Assembly (NCBI GenBank): GCA_947073495.1
Contig: CAMTMX010000010.1
Location: 1-53,897 of the forward strand
From: an uncultured Porphyromonadaceae bacterium
GTDB taxonomy: Bacteria > Bacteroidota > Bacteroidia > Bacteroidales > Muribaculaceae
DNA length: 53,897 bases
Direction of reading: 5' to 3'
Shown one piece after another: positions 15,907 to 24,532 of this stretch. The notes beneath the pieces were generated by a model, which was not told the origin of the DNA, did no database searches, and was given only the letters and a program-made list of their open reading frames with translations. Position 1 is the stretch's first letter. Each line of letters begins with the position of its first letter. Made by a program: the position numbers and the translations under genes.

Positions 15907-17061
15907 TTACTCTGCGATACAGATCGCAACGCGGTTCTGTACGGGATCTGCATAAGGCTGATCTTCGATTGAACCCATGCTCTTCACTGTAAGGCGAGAA
16001 GCTGCGATGCCATATTTAGTCTTCAGAGCCTGAGCAACTGCCTCGGCACGCTTTGCAGCGAGACGAAGGTTGTACTGCTTAGTACCTGTGCCCTTGTCAG
16101 CATAACCTGTGATAGTCACAGTTGCATTGGGATGCTCGTTGAGGTAGTCAGCAACGGCTGCAACCTTAGTCATCTCCTGAGTGCTGATGATAGACTTGTT
16201 GATCTTGAAGAATACGTCGCGACGGAACACCTGAGCCTCTTTCTGAACAGGCTGCTCAACAGCTGCGGGCACTTCTACAACTTTCTCAATGATTCTCTCG
16301 ATTACGCGGGGTTCCGGTTCTTCGATAACGCGAGTGCGAGTCTCGGAAGTAGGACCGAAAGCATACTTAACGCCTACGAGACCGTTGAAATACCAGTCAG
16401 TGTTTGAACCAACTTTTGAGTTGTAGTTATCGCTAAGTGTGTTAGCCATAAGTTCGATGCCGAGCTGGAGGCGGTCTGTTACGTTGAAGTTAACGTCAAC
16501 GCCGAACTGACCGAGGAAACGAACAGCAGTACCGTCCCAGATGTTGCCGAGAACATTGTAGTTAGGACCGAACACGATTTCAGTTCCCTGGCTTACGTTA
16601 GCACCAGAGTGAGCTGCACGGAATGCATTGTTGAAATCATTAGCCTCATCATTGTTGAAGCCGATGTTCATACCGATACCGGCGATAAAGTTAACTTCTA
16701 CAAGACGGTTGGGATTGTAGCCGCCGATAAGGTTTGTCATGTCGACAACAGCATCGAGAGTGGGAGCTACATAGTTCCATTTCCACTTAGCATTCTCAGA
16801 TTTGAGGATTCCTTTGCTCTGCCAAGCGTTGACAGCAAGACGCATGCCGATATAAGGATTGAACTTGTAGCCAACGCCGATCTGAGCGTTGGGGCTGAGG
16901 AGCTTGCCGAAGCCACCCTCGCCGAGGGTCTCCTGCATGCCGAACTGAGCCTGACCGTACCAGTGGGGCTGGAAAACATATTCGGTGACTGTTTCCTGAG
17001 CGTTGGCACAGAGACCACCGAGCAAGAGAGATGCAGTCAAAAGAATTTTATTGAATTTCAT
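15907..17061 (-). CDS. OmpA-family outer-membrane protein
   Basis: This 384-aa protein has a signal peptide (MKFNKILLTASLLLGGLCANAQ) and an N-terminal eight-stranded-barrel-like domain to about 235 (WYGQAQFGMQETLGEGGFG…YFNGLVGVKYAFGP). A Glu/Arg/Val-rich linker follows at about 240-270 (RVIEEPEPRVIERIIEKVVE). The last part, about 275-384, is an OmpA peptidoglycan-binding domain: VFFKINKSIIS, VTITGYADKGTGTKQYNLRLAAKRAEAV and the Arg of QNRVAICIAE. It should tether the outer membrane to the cell wall. It starts 48 bases after the stop of the 706-aa lipoprotein, under that gene's promoter, so the two are probably co-expressed at high level. Confidence 0.9.
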   Translation of the reverse strand: MKFNKILLTASLLLGGLCANAQETVTEYVFQPHWYGQAQFGMQETLGEGGFGKLLSPNAQIGVGYKFNPYIGMRLAVNAWQSKGILKSENAKWKWNYVAPTLDAVVDMTNLIGGYNPNRLVEVNFIAGIGMNIGFNNDEANDFNNAFRAAHSGANVSQGTEIVFGPNYNVLGNIWDGTAVRFLGQFGVDVNFNVTDRLQLGIELMANTLSDNYNSKVGSNTDWYFNGLVGVKYAFGPTSETRTRVIEEPEPRVIERIIEKVVEVPAAVEQPVQKEAQVFRRDVFFKINKSIISTQEMTKVAAVADYLNEHPNATVTITGYADKGTGTKQYNLRLAAKRAEAVAQALKTKYGIAASRLTVKSMGSIEDQPYADPVQNRVAICIAE

Positions 17062-17109
17062 TTTTATAATTTCTTTTTTGGGTTCTGTAAATATGATTTA
17101 ACACTCAGA

Positions 17110-19230
17110 TTATTCTGCAATCTTGATATAGAAGCTACGTGCAGAAACATTTCCTCTGTAGTCGAGAGCTGAGTAAACGATCTGATAAATGTGACCTGGT
17201 GTAAGAGCGTTTACAGGGATATAAGTCTTCTGCTGACGACCTTCAAGAACCTTGTTGAGGTAGTCTGCCTTATTAACCTCTGTAATTGAACCGCCCTGAA
17301 GGTCTTTCACAACTGCAACATATTTCTTATAAGCAGGAGCGAGGAGCTCGCCGTTGTAAGAAGTAAGGAACAATGTGATAGCTTCGCCAGTTCCGCGAGT
17401 GAATACAGAAGGATCAGTAGCTACAGTTGAAAGGTGGTGGATATCACCGTCGCCATCTCTGTAGGCAGCATAAACCTGCATATAAGCGTTAGGATTGTCA
17501 AGAATTGAGTTAACCTTCTCAGCAACCTTGTTATAGAGGTCGATAAGGTGATTGATACCATCGCCAAGACGACCATTAAGCTCGTTGTTGATCTCTTCCT
17601 TGATATTCTGGATCTTGTCTGTAATCTGAGTCTTAACCTGAGAGTTAATATCGTTTACTATATTTTGAAGCTGTTCATTAACCTGACCTTGGATCTGAGC
17701 GACAAAACTCTTATCGTTACCATCGCCATTAACTGCATCAATGATCTGCTGTACGAAGTCATTAAGCGCAGTATTATTATTACCAGGCACAGACACTTTA
17801 CCACCATCATAACCAAGTTCCAAAGTTCCTTCAAGTGGCTGACCATTAGAATCCTTAACAGAGCTTAGATCAATAACAATCTTAGTAGGCTCAACAGTGA
17901 ATTTAACACCGTCAAGAGTAATGCCATATTTATCACTATTCAACTCAAAGCTAAAATCAGCCTTAGAAAGCACACGATCTACATATTCCTGGATATGACC
18001 GATCTGAGGAAGACGACGATCAGGAACATAACCCTCGGGATCGAATGAATAGCTCAAAGGATGGTATGTAACTGCTGCGATATCATACGGAGAATAAACT
18101 GCACGAAGGATAGGATTACCAATATTTTCCGGATTTGATTCAACTTCGCCGGTAGTACCCTTATTACCTTCAGGATCGTTCACAACAGTATTGCCTGTAG
18201 TTGTATATTTACCGTCAGCACCAACTTCAACGTTCGGAAGAAGCACGCCACCAGGAGCAGAACTCCATGGAGTTTCCTCATACTTGAATGACTGAGTGAT
18301 AGGAACTGCAAACTGAACAGAAAGAGCCGGGATGCGGTTATTGAACTGCTTGTAGATAGCCTCGGCAAGCCCAAGAAGATCGCTCTTTGAAGGGCTCTTA
18401 ACGAAATCCTTGGCAGCAGTCTTCAGGTTCTCATCAAGATTGATATTGATAGAAGGAACTTCTGCTGCTACAACACCAACTGAGATCTTATAGAACCCGT
18501 TGCCTGAACGAGTGTAACCGAAATTCTTAACGTGGTTATCCTCCTTTACTGCCTCAAGAATGCCAAGAACCTGCTCTCCGTTTGTCTTGTTAAGAGTAAT
18601 CTTAAGACCTTCAAGAGCCTCAACAGGAACATTAGCAGGATTCACTGTTACATAGATTTCTCCAAGACGGTCGATATCCTGAACCTCAGTACCCAACTTT
18701 ACAGCTCCTTCCGGAGTAAGGTTAGCATCATCAAGATCTTTCTGAGCCTGCTTGTCTCCGAAAACGATATTTGTATCATCAACAAGAGGGAAGTTTACTT
18801 CATGATCTGCATGATAATAATAGTTGCAAAGAAGACCGTTCTTGATGCCAAGAGGAAGGTTGATTGTACCGAACGCGGGGTTATAAACCTCTTCGATCTG
18901 TACGTTAGTGATAAGGTTCATCACCATATCGTCAACATACACCTTAAGCTGTTCAGCATAATTTTTATTGTTGTTGATAAGATCAACGAGATACTCTTGG
19001 TTTCTTTCATTGAGGAGACCTGCGTTTAAAAGAGCATTGAGCTTCGTCCTTACAACTTCAAGATTTTCGTCACCCTGTTTGATCTTTTCATCAAGGATGT
19101 CGAAGAGCTTGGCTTGAGTTTTCTGATCTTCAATCCTTACATCTTCGTTGTCCTTGCAAGAAGTGAACGTGCCGACACCACCGGTAGCCACGGTGAGCAA
19201 CAGCAAGCCGTTGATTAGTTTTCTATTCAT
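17110..19230 (-). CDS. Large lipoprotein of unknown function, in an operon with OmpA
   Basis: A 706-aa protein with a lipoprotein signal whose lipobox ends at Cys25 (GTFTSCKDNED). The D/N/E-rich residues after the Cys resemble the Bacteroidota surface-lipoprotein export signal. Residues 30-90 are helical. The middle (100-500) is beta-rich with no known motif. Residues about 505-600 are an amphipathic helical, probably coiled-coil stretch (QIQGQVNEQLQNIVNDINSQ, then NIKEEINNELNGRLGDGINH). The C-terminal 100 residues resemble an Ig-like module ending LDYRGNVSARSFYIKIAE. I recognise no named family. Coupling with OmpA suggests an envelope-structural or surface-layer role; that is an inference. 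Confidence 0.75.
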   Translation of the reverse strand: MNRKLINGLLLLTVATGGVGTFTSCKDNEDVRIEDQKTQAKLFDILDEKIKQGDENLEVVRTKLNALLNAGLLNERNQEYLVDLINNNKNYAEQLKVYVDDMVMNLITNVQIEEVYNPAFGTINLPLGIKNGLLCNYYYHADHEVNFPLVDDTNIVFGDKQAQKDLDDANLTPEGAVKLGTEVQDIDRLGEIYVTVNPANVPVEALEGLKITLNKTNGEQVLGILEAVKEDNHVKNFGYTRSGNGFYKISVGVVAAEVPSININLDENLKTAAKDFVKSPSKSDLLGLAEAIYKQFNNRIPALSVQFAVPITQSFKYEETPWSSAPGGVLLPNVEVGADGKYTTTGNTVVNDPEGNKGTTGEVESNPENIGNPILRAVYSPYDIAAVTYHPLSYSFDPEGYVPDRRLPQIGHIQEYVDRVLSKADFSFELNSDKYGITLDGVKFTVEPTKIVIDLSSVKDSNGQPLEGTLELGYDGGKVSVPGNNNTALNDFVQQIIDAVNGDGNDKSFVAQIQGQVNEQLQNIVNDINSQVKTQITDKIQNIKEEINNELNGRLGDGINHLIDLYNKVAEKVNSILDNPNAYMQVYAAYRDGDGDIHHLSTVATDPSVFTRGTGEAITLFLTSYNGELLAPAYKKYVAVVKDLQGGSITEVNKADYLNKVLEGRQQKTYIPVNALTPGHIYQIVYSALDYRGNVSARSFYIKIAE

Positions 19231-19428
19231 TCCTTAATAGATTTGAATTGATTAATATTTTGTTTGTTTCTTATCGTTAGACATAGATATCCTGACAATT
19301 CACCACTCTAAAGCGGCAACTTATCAATCCATACTATCTTAATCCTAAGCGAATTACACATGTGGAAATAAGACAAATAAGCTTTAAATCAGGGACTCGA
19401 CGGAGCGAATTCACGCTGAATTTGACCA

Positions 19429-19460
19429 CAAAGGTAAGACTCTTTATTAAATCTAACAAA
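19429..19460 (-). promoter_or_regulatory. sigma-ABfr promoter of the lipoprotein-OmpA operon
   Basis: On the minus strand TTTG (19460-19457) and TACCTTTG (19436-19429) are separated by 20 bases, both exact consensus boxes. The leader to the start at 19230 is about 190 bases. I see no other structure in 19231-19428. Confidence 0.8.
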
Positions 19461-19571
19461 TTTTTAGAAAAAAATATTTCAATAAACAGAATTTTTCTTA
19501 ATTATCCGCATTTTTAACCAATTTATGACATTAAGAACAATCGACAACATTATCATTTACAATTTTTTTAC

Positions 19572-19579
19572 TAATTTTG
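19572..19579 (+). promoter_or_regulatory. Putative -7 box upstream of the beta-barrel gene
   Basis: TAATTTTG matches TAnnTTTG exactly, with no clear -33 box. It is the only good candidate for the gene starting at 19936. If used, the leader would be about 350 bases and would carry the three-unit hairpin-heptad array. Confidence 0.45.
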
Positions 19580-19591
19580 CACCGGATTTAA

Positions 19592-19738
19592 TTTTTGCTA
19601 TCGCAAAAGGGTTATAGGGTTATAGGGTTAAGGGGTTAGATCATCCTTTTTATTTTTGCTATCGCAAAAGGGTTATAGGGTTATGGGGTTAAAGGGCTAG
19701 ATCATCCTTTTTATTTTTGCTATCGCAAAAGGGTTATG
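19592..19738. repeat. Three tandem hairpin-heptad units (61 bp) in the beta-barrel gene leader
   Basis: TTTTTGCTATCGCAAAAG cores lie at 19597, 19658 and 19719, exactly 61 bases apart. Each is followed by GGGTTATAGGGTTATAGGG-type words and, for the first two, an AGATCATCCTTTTTAT spacer. Units 1 and 2 are nearly identical. Units 1 and 2 each contain four G-runs of three or more separated by 4-5 bases. Confidence 0.85.
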
Positions 19739-19935
19739 AACTTTTGATCTTTTTTATTTGCTTTTGTCACAAAACCGCCGGTTTTAGGGTTATAAATACA
19801 AAGGGCTTTTCAATTAAAGATCGTTCCTTCCGATTTTGCCTTAATAGCAAAAGCGTTAATCTACGAATTATAAGAATTATAAAATTTATAAGAGTTATAA
19901 AATCCGGGCAAATTAATGCTCATCAAAGAATTTTT

Positions 19936-21033
19936 ATGAAAAATAGTTTCTTCGCTATAGCTTCCATCTTGGCTTTGGCTGCGCTCCTTCCTGCCGGAAC
20001 AAATGCTCAAAGCCGTTTCCGCAACACCTATATAGTAAAGGAGAGAAAAAGCAACCCCTCACCCAATGATTCTTCAAAGTTTTCTTTGGGCAAGAATTAT
20101 ATCGACGCACTGAATCTTAAACCTCTCGAACGGTTTACAGACTGGTGCAGTAATAATAATGTGTTCAACAATCTCGAGGTAGCAGCCACAATCGGCACCG
20201 GCGGACTCGGGTTGGAGCTTGCCACCCCCGTCACTACCTGGACGCGTCTGCGTGCAGGTGTGGAATGGATGCCGTCGTTTCATATCCCTATGGACTTCGA
20301 TATCGCCTCTTTCAAGGATGGCGGAGTCAGCAGCGACATCTCACATATCCAGGAAATGGTCTATGACATGACGGGACTGGAGATGGACAACAATGTGCAG
20401 ATGATCGCCAAACCTACCATTCTTAATTTCAAGCTTCTTGTCGACGTGTTCCCTTTTCAGGAGAACAAGCACTGGCATTTCACAGCCGGTTTTTATGTGG
20501 GCAAATCTGTTGTAGGACGTGCCGAGAACAAACGCGACCAGATGACAACTCTCGTTGCGCTTAATCTTTATAACCGTGCCTACGACTATTTCACAACCCT
20601 CGAAGACATTTATGACGTACCTCTCGGGGGCGGCAACTATCTCGACCCGGACCAGGTGCTCGAGTTGCAGGAGAAGTTCCGCGAACAGGGAAGGATCGGC
20701 ATTCACATCGGCGATTTCAAGGATGGCAAGCCTTATCTCATGGAGCCGTCGAAAGATGGATACGTACGAGCCAAAGCCAAGGCTAACATTTTCAAGCCGT
20801 ATTTAGGATTCGGATATAGCGGCGCCCTCGACAGGGAGCAGAGATGGAACGTGGGCGTGGAAGCCGGAGTGATGTTCTGGGGCGGTGCGCCGGAAGTGAT
20901 CGTACACGACGGTGTTAACATGACCAAGGATCTGGAACACGTGCGCGGCAAAGTGGGAAGATGCCTCGACCTTGTGAAAGCCGTGCCCGTCTATCCCCTC
21001 GTCGACTTCAAGATCTCCTACTCTTTCTTTTAA
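19936..21033 (+). CDS. Outer-membrane beta-barrel candidate, function unknown
   Basis: I chose the ATG at 19936 because MKNSFFAIASILALAALLPAGTNAQ is a clean signal peptide; the open frame extends further 5' through repeat DNA that does not look coding. The mature 340 residues alternate aromatic and small residues as in beta-barrels (LEVAATIGTGGLGLELATPVT, then WTRLRAGVEWMPSFHIPMDF, FTAGFYVGKSVVGRAENK and FKPYLGFGYSGALDREQRWN). The C-terminus ends VYPLVDFKISYSFF, with the terminal Phe typical of barrel proteins. The gene precedes porE by 179 bases on the same strand. A role at the outer membrane is likely; the ligand or partner is unknown. Confidence 0.7.
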   Translation: MKNSFFAIASILALAALLPAGTNAQSRFRNTYIVKERKSNPSPNDSSKFSLGKNYIDALNLKPLERFTDWCSNNNVFNNLEVAATIGTGGLGLELATPVTTWTRLRAGVEWMPSFHIPMDFDIASFKDGGVSSDISHIQEMVYDMTGLEMDNNVQMIAKPTILNFKLLVDVFPFQENKHWHFTAGFYVGKSVVGRAENKRDQMTTLVALNLYNRAYDYFTTLEDIYDVPLGGGNYLDPDQVLELQEKFREQGRIGIHIGDFKDGKPYLMEPSKDGYVRAKAKANIFKPYLGFGYSGALDREQRWNVGVEAGVMFWGGAPEVIVHDGVNMTKDLEHVRGKVGRCLDLVKAVPVYPLVDFKISYSFF

Positions 21034-21035
21034 TT

Positions 21036-21086
21036 CTGCATGCATTGCATGCAGAGGGTTATGGGGTTAGAAGGTTAAAGGGTTAA
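21036..21086. repeat. Hairpin-heptad element downstream of the beta-barrel gene
   Basis: The hairpin CTGCATGCATTGCATGCAG starts 3 bases after the stop at 21033 and is followed by AGGGTTATGGGGTTAGAAGG and AAGGGTTA words. This hairpin shares no sequence with the TTTTGC type but has the same position and polarity. Confidence 0.75.
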
Positions 21087-21211
21087 ATTATAAGCTATAT
21101 AAAACTTATAAGATTTACAAGATACTCTATAAAGACCTCATAGCAAGAGGCGGGAATCATGATTTAACTCAAATTTAGCAATATTGATTTGGGGAAGAAC
21201 GTTTAATAGCC

Positions 21212-23182
21212 ATGAGATCTCTTGGCTATTTTTTTATTTTAATTTTGTTGCTCACCGGGATTGGCGGTTGCAAAAGCGCTAAACTTTCCGATGCCGACGA
21301 TGCATTGGAAAGGGGGGAGTATTTCGATGCACAGGTCATCTATCGAAAAGTCTATAACAAGATGACTAAAAAGGAGGAACGACCTGCACGCGGTGAAGTA
21401 GCATTTAAAATGGGGAAATGCTATGAGAAACTGAACATGGCTGTCAATGCCTCGAAAGCTTTTCAAAACGCCCTGCGCTACGAATATCCCGACTCAACAC
21501 TCTTTCTTCACCTCGGAAGAGCCTTGCAAGGGGAAGGGAAATATAAACAGGCTATCGAAGCATACGAAAAATATCTATCGTTCGCACCAAAAAACCGACT
21601 TGCCGAAGAAGGGATCGCCGGATGCAGACTCGCCATAGCACAAAAGGAGAAACCAAAGACCCGCTATGTGGTGAAAAATGCCAAGATATTCAACACCAAG
21701 AGATCCGACTTCTCTCCAATGTATCTCGACAAAAGCCTTGACCAAATTTATTTCACGTCGACTTCCGAGAAAGCCACAGGTGAAAAACGCTCAGAAATAA
21801 CCGGGATGAAAAACGGCGACATCTATTTCAGCAAGAAAAACGAACGTGGACAATGGCAGCTCCCACAACCGGCGGAAGGGGAACTTAACACCGACGCCGA
21901 CGAAGGGGTGATAAGTTTTTCACCCGACGGACAGACGATGTACCTTACCCGTGCCCGCAGATCGGAGACATCGAGCACTTCTGTAGAAATCTATACCTCC
22001 CGCAGAACTGACGCGACATGGAGCACACCTCAAAAATTCGAAATCACTTCGGATTCCCTCTCCGCCGTCGGACACCCCGCCGTATCTGCCGACGGGAAAT
22101 ATCTATATTTCTGCAGCGACATGCCCGGAGGTTACGGCGGACTCGACATCTGGCGTATAGACCTTAATGAACGGGGTGGCTCTTTGCACAACATGGGGGA
22201 ACAGATCAACACCCCCGGCAACGAGATGTTTCCTTATTCACGCACAGATTCATTATTATATTTCGCCTCCGACGGTCATCCGGGATTCGGAGGACTTGAC
22301 ATTTTCAAGGCAAAACTCAACAGCACCGGCGACTATTGGAGCATTGAGAATATGGGATTGCCTTTAAACAGCACCGGCGATGATTTCGGGATCACTTTCG
22401 GAAACGGCGAAAACGGTTATTTCAGTTCAAACCGTGGTGACGCCCGAGGCAGGGACCACATCTATAGTTTCGAACTTCCCGACATTCATATAACAATATC
22501 AGGATGGGTGCTCGACAAGGATGAAGAACCTGTTTCAAATGCAGTTATACGTATCGTAGGCGACGACGGAAGCAACCAGAAGCAGGTGGCACGCGACGAC
22601 GGATCGTTCAAATTCAATCTCGATCGCGGAGTGAGATATGTAATGAAGGCGGGCGCTCCCGGATATCTGAGCCTTAAACAGGAATTCGTCAGCGACGAAG
22701 CGGAAGAAGACGCCGACTATGCCATAGACTTTTTCCTCGCTGCAATCAACAAACCCCAGGTGGTCGAAAATATCTTCTACGATTTCGACAAAGCCACATT
22801 AAGACCGGAATCAAAAGCAGCGCTTGATGAAATGGCACAGATGCTCCGCGACAACCCTCACGTCACGATAGAACTCGCAGCCCACACCGACCGCAAGGGC
22901 AGCGAGGAATACAACATCCGCCTATCGGAAAGAAGGGCTAAAAGCGTCATCGACTATCTTATTGCGGCAGGCATAGACCCCCAAAGGTTAAGCCCCAAAG
23001 GGTATGGGGAAAGCGTACCCAAAACAGTCACGAAACGCATCAACCGTGAATATCCACAATTTCCCGAAGGGACTGTGCTTTCGGAAGAATTTATCTCCAC
23101 CTTATCGCCGGAAGATCAGGAAGCCGCCGACCAGATCAACCGTCGGACAGAATTCCAGGTGCTTTCGCTCGACTTCGAATAA
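21212..23182 (+). CDS. porE: PorE-like type IX secretion lipoprotein (TPR - PD40 propeller - CarboxypepD_reg - OmpA)
   Basis: This 656-aa protein has the four-domain architecture of PorE, an accessory T9SS component thought to anchor the machine to peptidoglycan. A lipoprotein signal ends at Cys20 (LLTGIGGCKS). TPR helices span about 30-150 (GEVAFKMGKCYEKL, FLHLGRALQGEGKYKQAIEA). A WD40-like PD40 propeller spans about 165-430 (blades with SFSPDGQTMYLTR and PAVSADGKYLYFCSD). A carboxypeptidase-regulatory-like fold spans about 435-510. An OmpA domain spans about 525-650 (IFYDFDKATLRPESKAALDE, HTDRKGSEEYNIRLSERRA, NRRTEFQVLS). Similar paralogues with other roles exist, so the symbol is tentative. 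No other por genes are in the window. Confidence 0.8.
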   Translation: MRSLGYFFILILLLTGIGGCKSAKLSDADDALERGEYFDAQVIYRKVYNKMTKKEERPARGEVAFKMGKCYEKLNMAVNASKAFQNALRYEYPDSTLFLHLGRALQGEGKYKQAIEAYEKYLSFAPKNRLAEEGIAGCRLAIAQKEKPKTRYVVKNAKIFNTKRSDFSPMYLDKSLDQIYFTSTSEKATGEKRSEITGMKNGDIYFSKKNERGQWQLPQPAEGELNTDADEGVISFSPDGQTMYLTRARRSETSSTSVEIYTSRRTDATWSTPQKFEITSDSLSAVGHPAVSADGKYLYFCSDMPGGYGGLDIWRIDLNERGGSLHNMGEQINTPGNEMFPYSRTDSLLYFASDGHPGFGGLDIFKAKLNSTGDYWSIENMGLPLNSTGDDFGITFGNGENGYFSSNRGDARGRDHIYSFELPDIHITISGWVLDKDEEPVSNAVIRIVGDDGSNQKQVARDDGSFKFNLDRGVRYVMKAGAPGYLSLKQEFVSDEAEEDADYAIDFFLAAINKPQVVENIFYDFDKATLRPESKAALDEMAQMLRDNPHVTIELAAHTDRKGSEEYNIRLSERRAKSVIDYLIAAGIDPQRLSPKGYGESVPKTVTKRINREYPQFPEGTVLSEEFISTLSPEDQEAADQINRRTEFQVLSLDFE

Positions 23183-23189
23183 TTCTTAA

Positions 23190-23410
23190 TTTTTGCTATC
23201 GCAAAAGGGTTATAGGGTTAGAAGGTTAAAGGGTTATTCCTGTTTTATTTTTGCTATCGCAAAAGGGTTACAGGGTTAGAAGGTTAAAGGGTTATTTCTG
23301 TTTTATTTTTGCTATCGCAAAAGGGTTATAGGGTTAATAGGTTAAAGGGTTATTCCTGTTTTATTTTTGCTATCGCAAAAGGGTTACAGGGTTAGAAGGT
23401 TAAGGGGTTA
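23190..23410. repeat. Four tandem hairpin-heptad units (58 bp) downstream of porE
   Basis: TTTTTGCTATCGCAAAAG cores lie at 23195, 23253, 23311 and 23369, exactly 58 bases apart. Each is followed by three or four GGGTTA-type words and a TTCCTGTTTTAT spacer. The first begins 7 bases after the porE stop. Confidence 0.88.
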
Positions 23411-23444
23411 ATTGGTTATAGGGAAAAGATTAAGGGGGTAAGCA

Positions 23445-23494
23445 TCCCTAACCCTTTAACCCTTTAACCTCCTAACCCTTTTGCGACAGCAAAA
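23445..23494. repeat. Inverted hairpin-heptad element facing the porE array
   Basis: TAACCCTTTAACC words run into the hairpin TTTTGCGACAGCAAAA (23479-23494). On the minus strand this hairpin begins one base after the DUF2461 stop at 23496. With 23190-23410 it makes a mirrored structure filling the whole 313-base spacer between porE and DUF2461. Confidence 0.85.
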
Positions 23495-23495
23495 A

Positions 23496-24149
23496 TTAAG
23501 ATATCGCAAAATTAACAAAATCGTTGAATGGTTTGGCAAGAGAAAAAATTCTTCTTGCCTCATCTATGAAATCCGGTGAAGAAAGATCTTCATCACTTAG
23601 ATAGTGGGTCGCGACATAATCTTTCGGACGAACGAGCTCAATATATTTCCAGTCGCGAGGGATACCCTTCGGCGCAGTTTTCAGACAATTCTCCCCCACC
23701 TCAGGATAAGCCTCCACAAATTCGGGATTCCTGACGATTTCAAGATATTCCTCTATGTTATCATAAATTGATTGCCGGATTGCCGCCACAGTTTTTGACG
23801 GCAAACAAACAGTCCCTGCCGCCAACAGGCAATTGCCGGGTTCAATATGAAGATAATAACCCATGCGGTTAACCTTCTTGCCGTAAGGAGGGTTTATAAA
23901 GATACCGATATGGGTTTTATATGGAGTCTTGTCGGTAGAGAAACGAGTGTCGCGATAAATCCTGTATGTACAATCTGCAGGAGTCAGGTATTTCGCTTCC
24001 GGATCGAACGACGTAACGGCTATTATCAATTGATTGGTCAGTTCATCAACCTTTGATTTCACCTTAAGGTATTCATCCTTATGATCATTAAACCACTCCC
24101 GGTTGTTGTTCCGGGCAAGTGATTTGAGAAATTTCAATACTTCTTTCAT
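23496..24149 (-). CDS. DUF2461 family protein
   Basis: A 217-aa soluble protein matching DUF2461 from end to end: FLKSLARNNNREWFNDHKDEYL near the N-terminus, YRIYRDTRFSTDKTPYKTHIGI at about 63-84, GYYLHIEPGNCLLAAGTVCL near 97-116, and PRDWKYIELVRPKDY near 164-178. The family is widespread in Bacteroidota and other phyla, and its biochemical function is not established. No signal peptide or membrane segment is present. The gene is isolated, with hairpin-heptad arrays on both sides, and shows no promoter match in the upstream 300 bases. Confidence 0.85.
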   Translation of the reverse strand: MKEVLKFLKSLARNNNREWFNDHKDEYLKVKSKVDELTNQLIIAVTSFDPEAKYLTPADCTYRIYRDTRFSTDKTPYKTHIGIFINPPYGKKVNRMGYYLHIEPGNCLLAAGTVCLPSKTVAAIRQSIYDNIEEYLEIVRNPEFVEAYPEVGENCLKTAPKGIPRDWKYIELVRPKDYVATHYLSDEDLSSPDFIDEARRIFSLAKPFNDFVNFAIS

Positions 24150-24157
24150 ATTATTTA

Positions 24158-24352
24158 AATTTTTGCTGTCGCAAAAGGGTTAGAGGGTTAAGAGGTTAAA
24201 GGGTTATTATTTAAATTTTTGCTGGCGCAAAGGGTTAGAGGGTTATGGGGTTAAGAGGTTATTTTAATTTATATTTTTGCTGGCGCAAAGGGTTAGAGGG
24301 TTATGGGGTTAAGAGGTTATTTTAATTTAAATTTTTGCTGGCGCAAAAGTTT
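24158..24352. repeat. Four tandem hairpin-heptad units (56-58 bp) upstream of DUF2461
   Basis: Cores are GCTGTCGC at 24165 and GCTGGCGC at 24221, 24279 and 24337. Units 2-4 share the loop change to TGGC, so they arose by local duplication of one variant. Words are GGGTTAGAGGGTTATGGGG plus TTAAGAGGTTA, with a TTTTAATTTA spacer. The first begins 8 bases from the DUF2461 start. Confidence 0.87.
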
Positions 24353-24408
24353 AAGAGATTAGAAGTCAACGGAATAAAGAAGTTAGAAAGTTAGAGAATT
24401 AATTATCA

Positions 24409-24455
24409 TTTAACCCCTTAACCCTATAACCCTATAACCCTTTTGCGACAGCAAA
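24409..24455. repeat. Inverted hairpin-heptad element closing the DUF2461 array
   Basis: TTTAACCCCTTAACCC words and TATAACCC words lead into the hairpin TTTTGCGACAGCAAAA (24440-24455), in the opposite orientation to the array at 24158-24352. A degenerate GTTAGAAAGTTAGAG stretch lies between them. Confidence 0.8.
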
Positions 24456-24532
24456 AATAAAACCAAATTATTAAATAATGTTAAATCATAAATATTTTTC
24501 ATGTTATAAAGCATATTTTGAAAAATATTTTG

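Noticed and set aside
19717..19935. N-terminal extension of the beta-barrel protein
   Set aside because: The open frame runs through element DNA and AT-rich leader; the ATG at 19936 gives a proper signal peptide.
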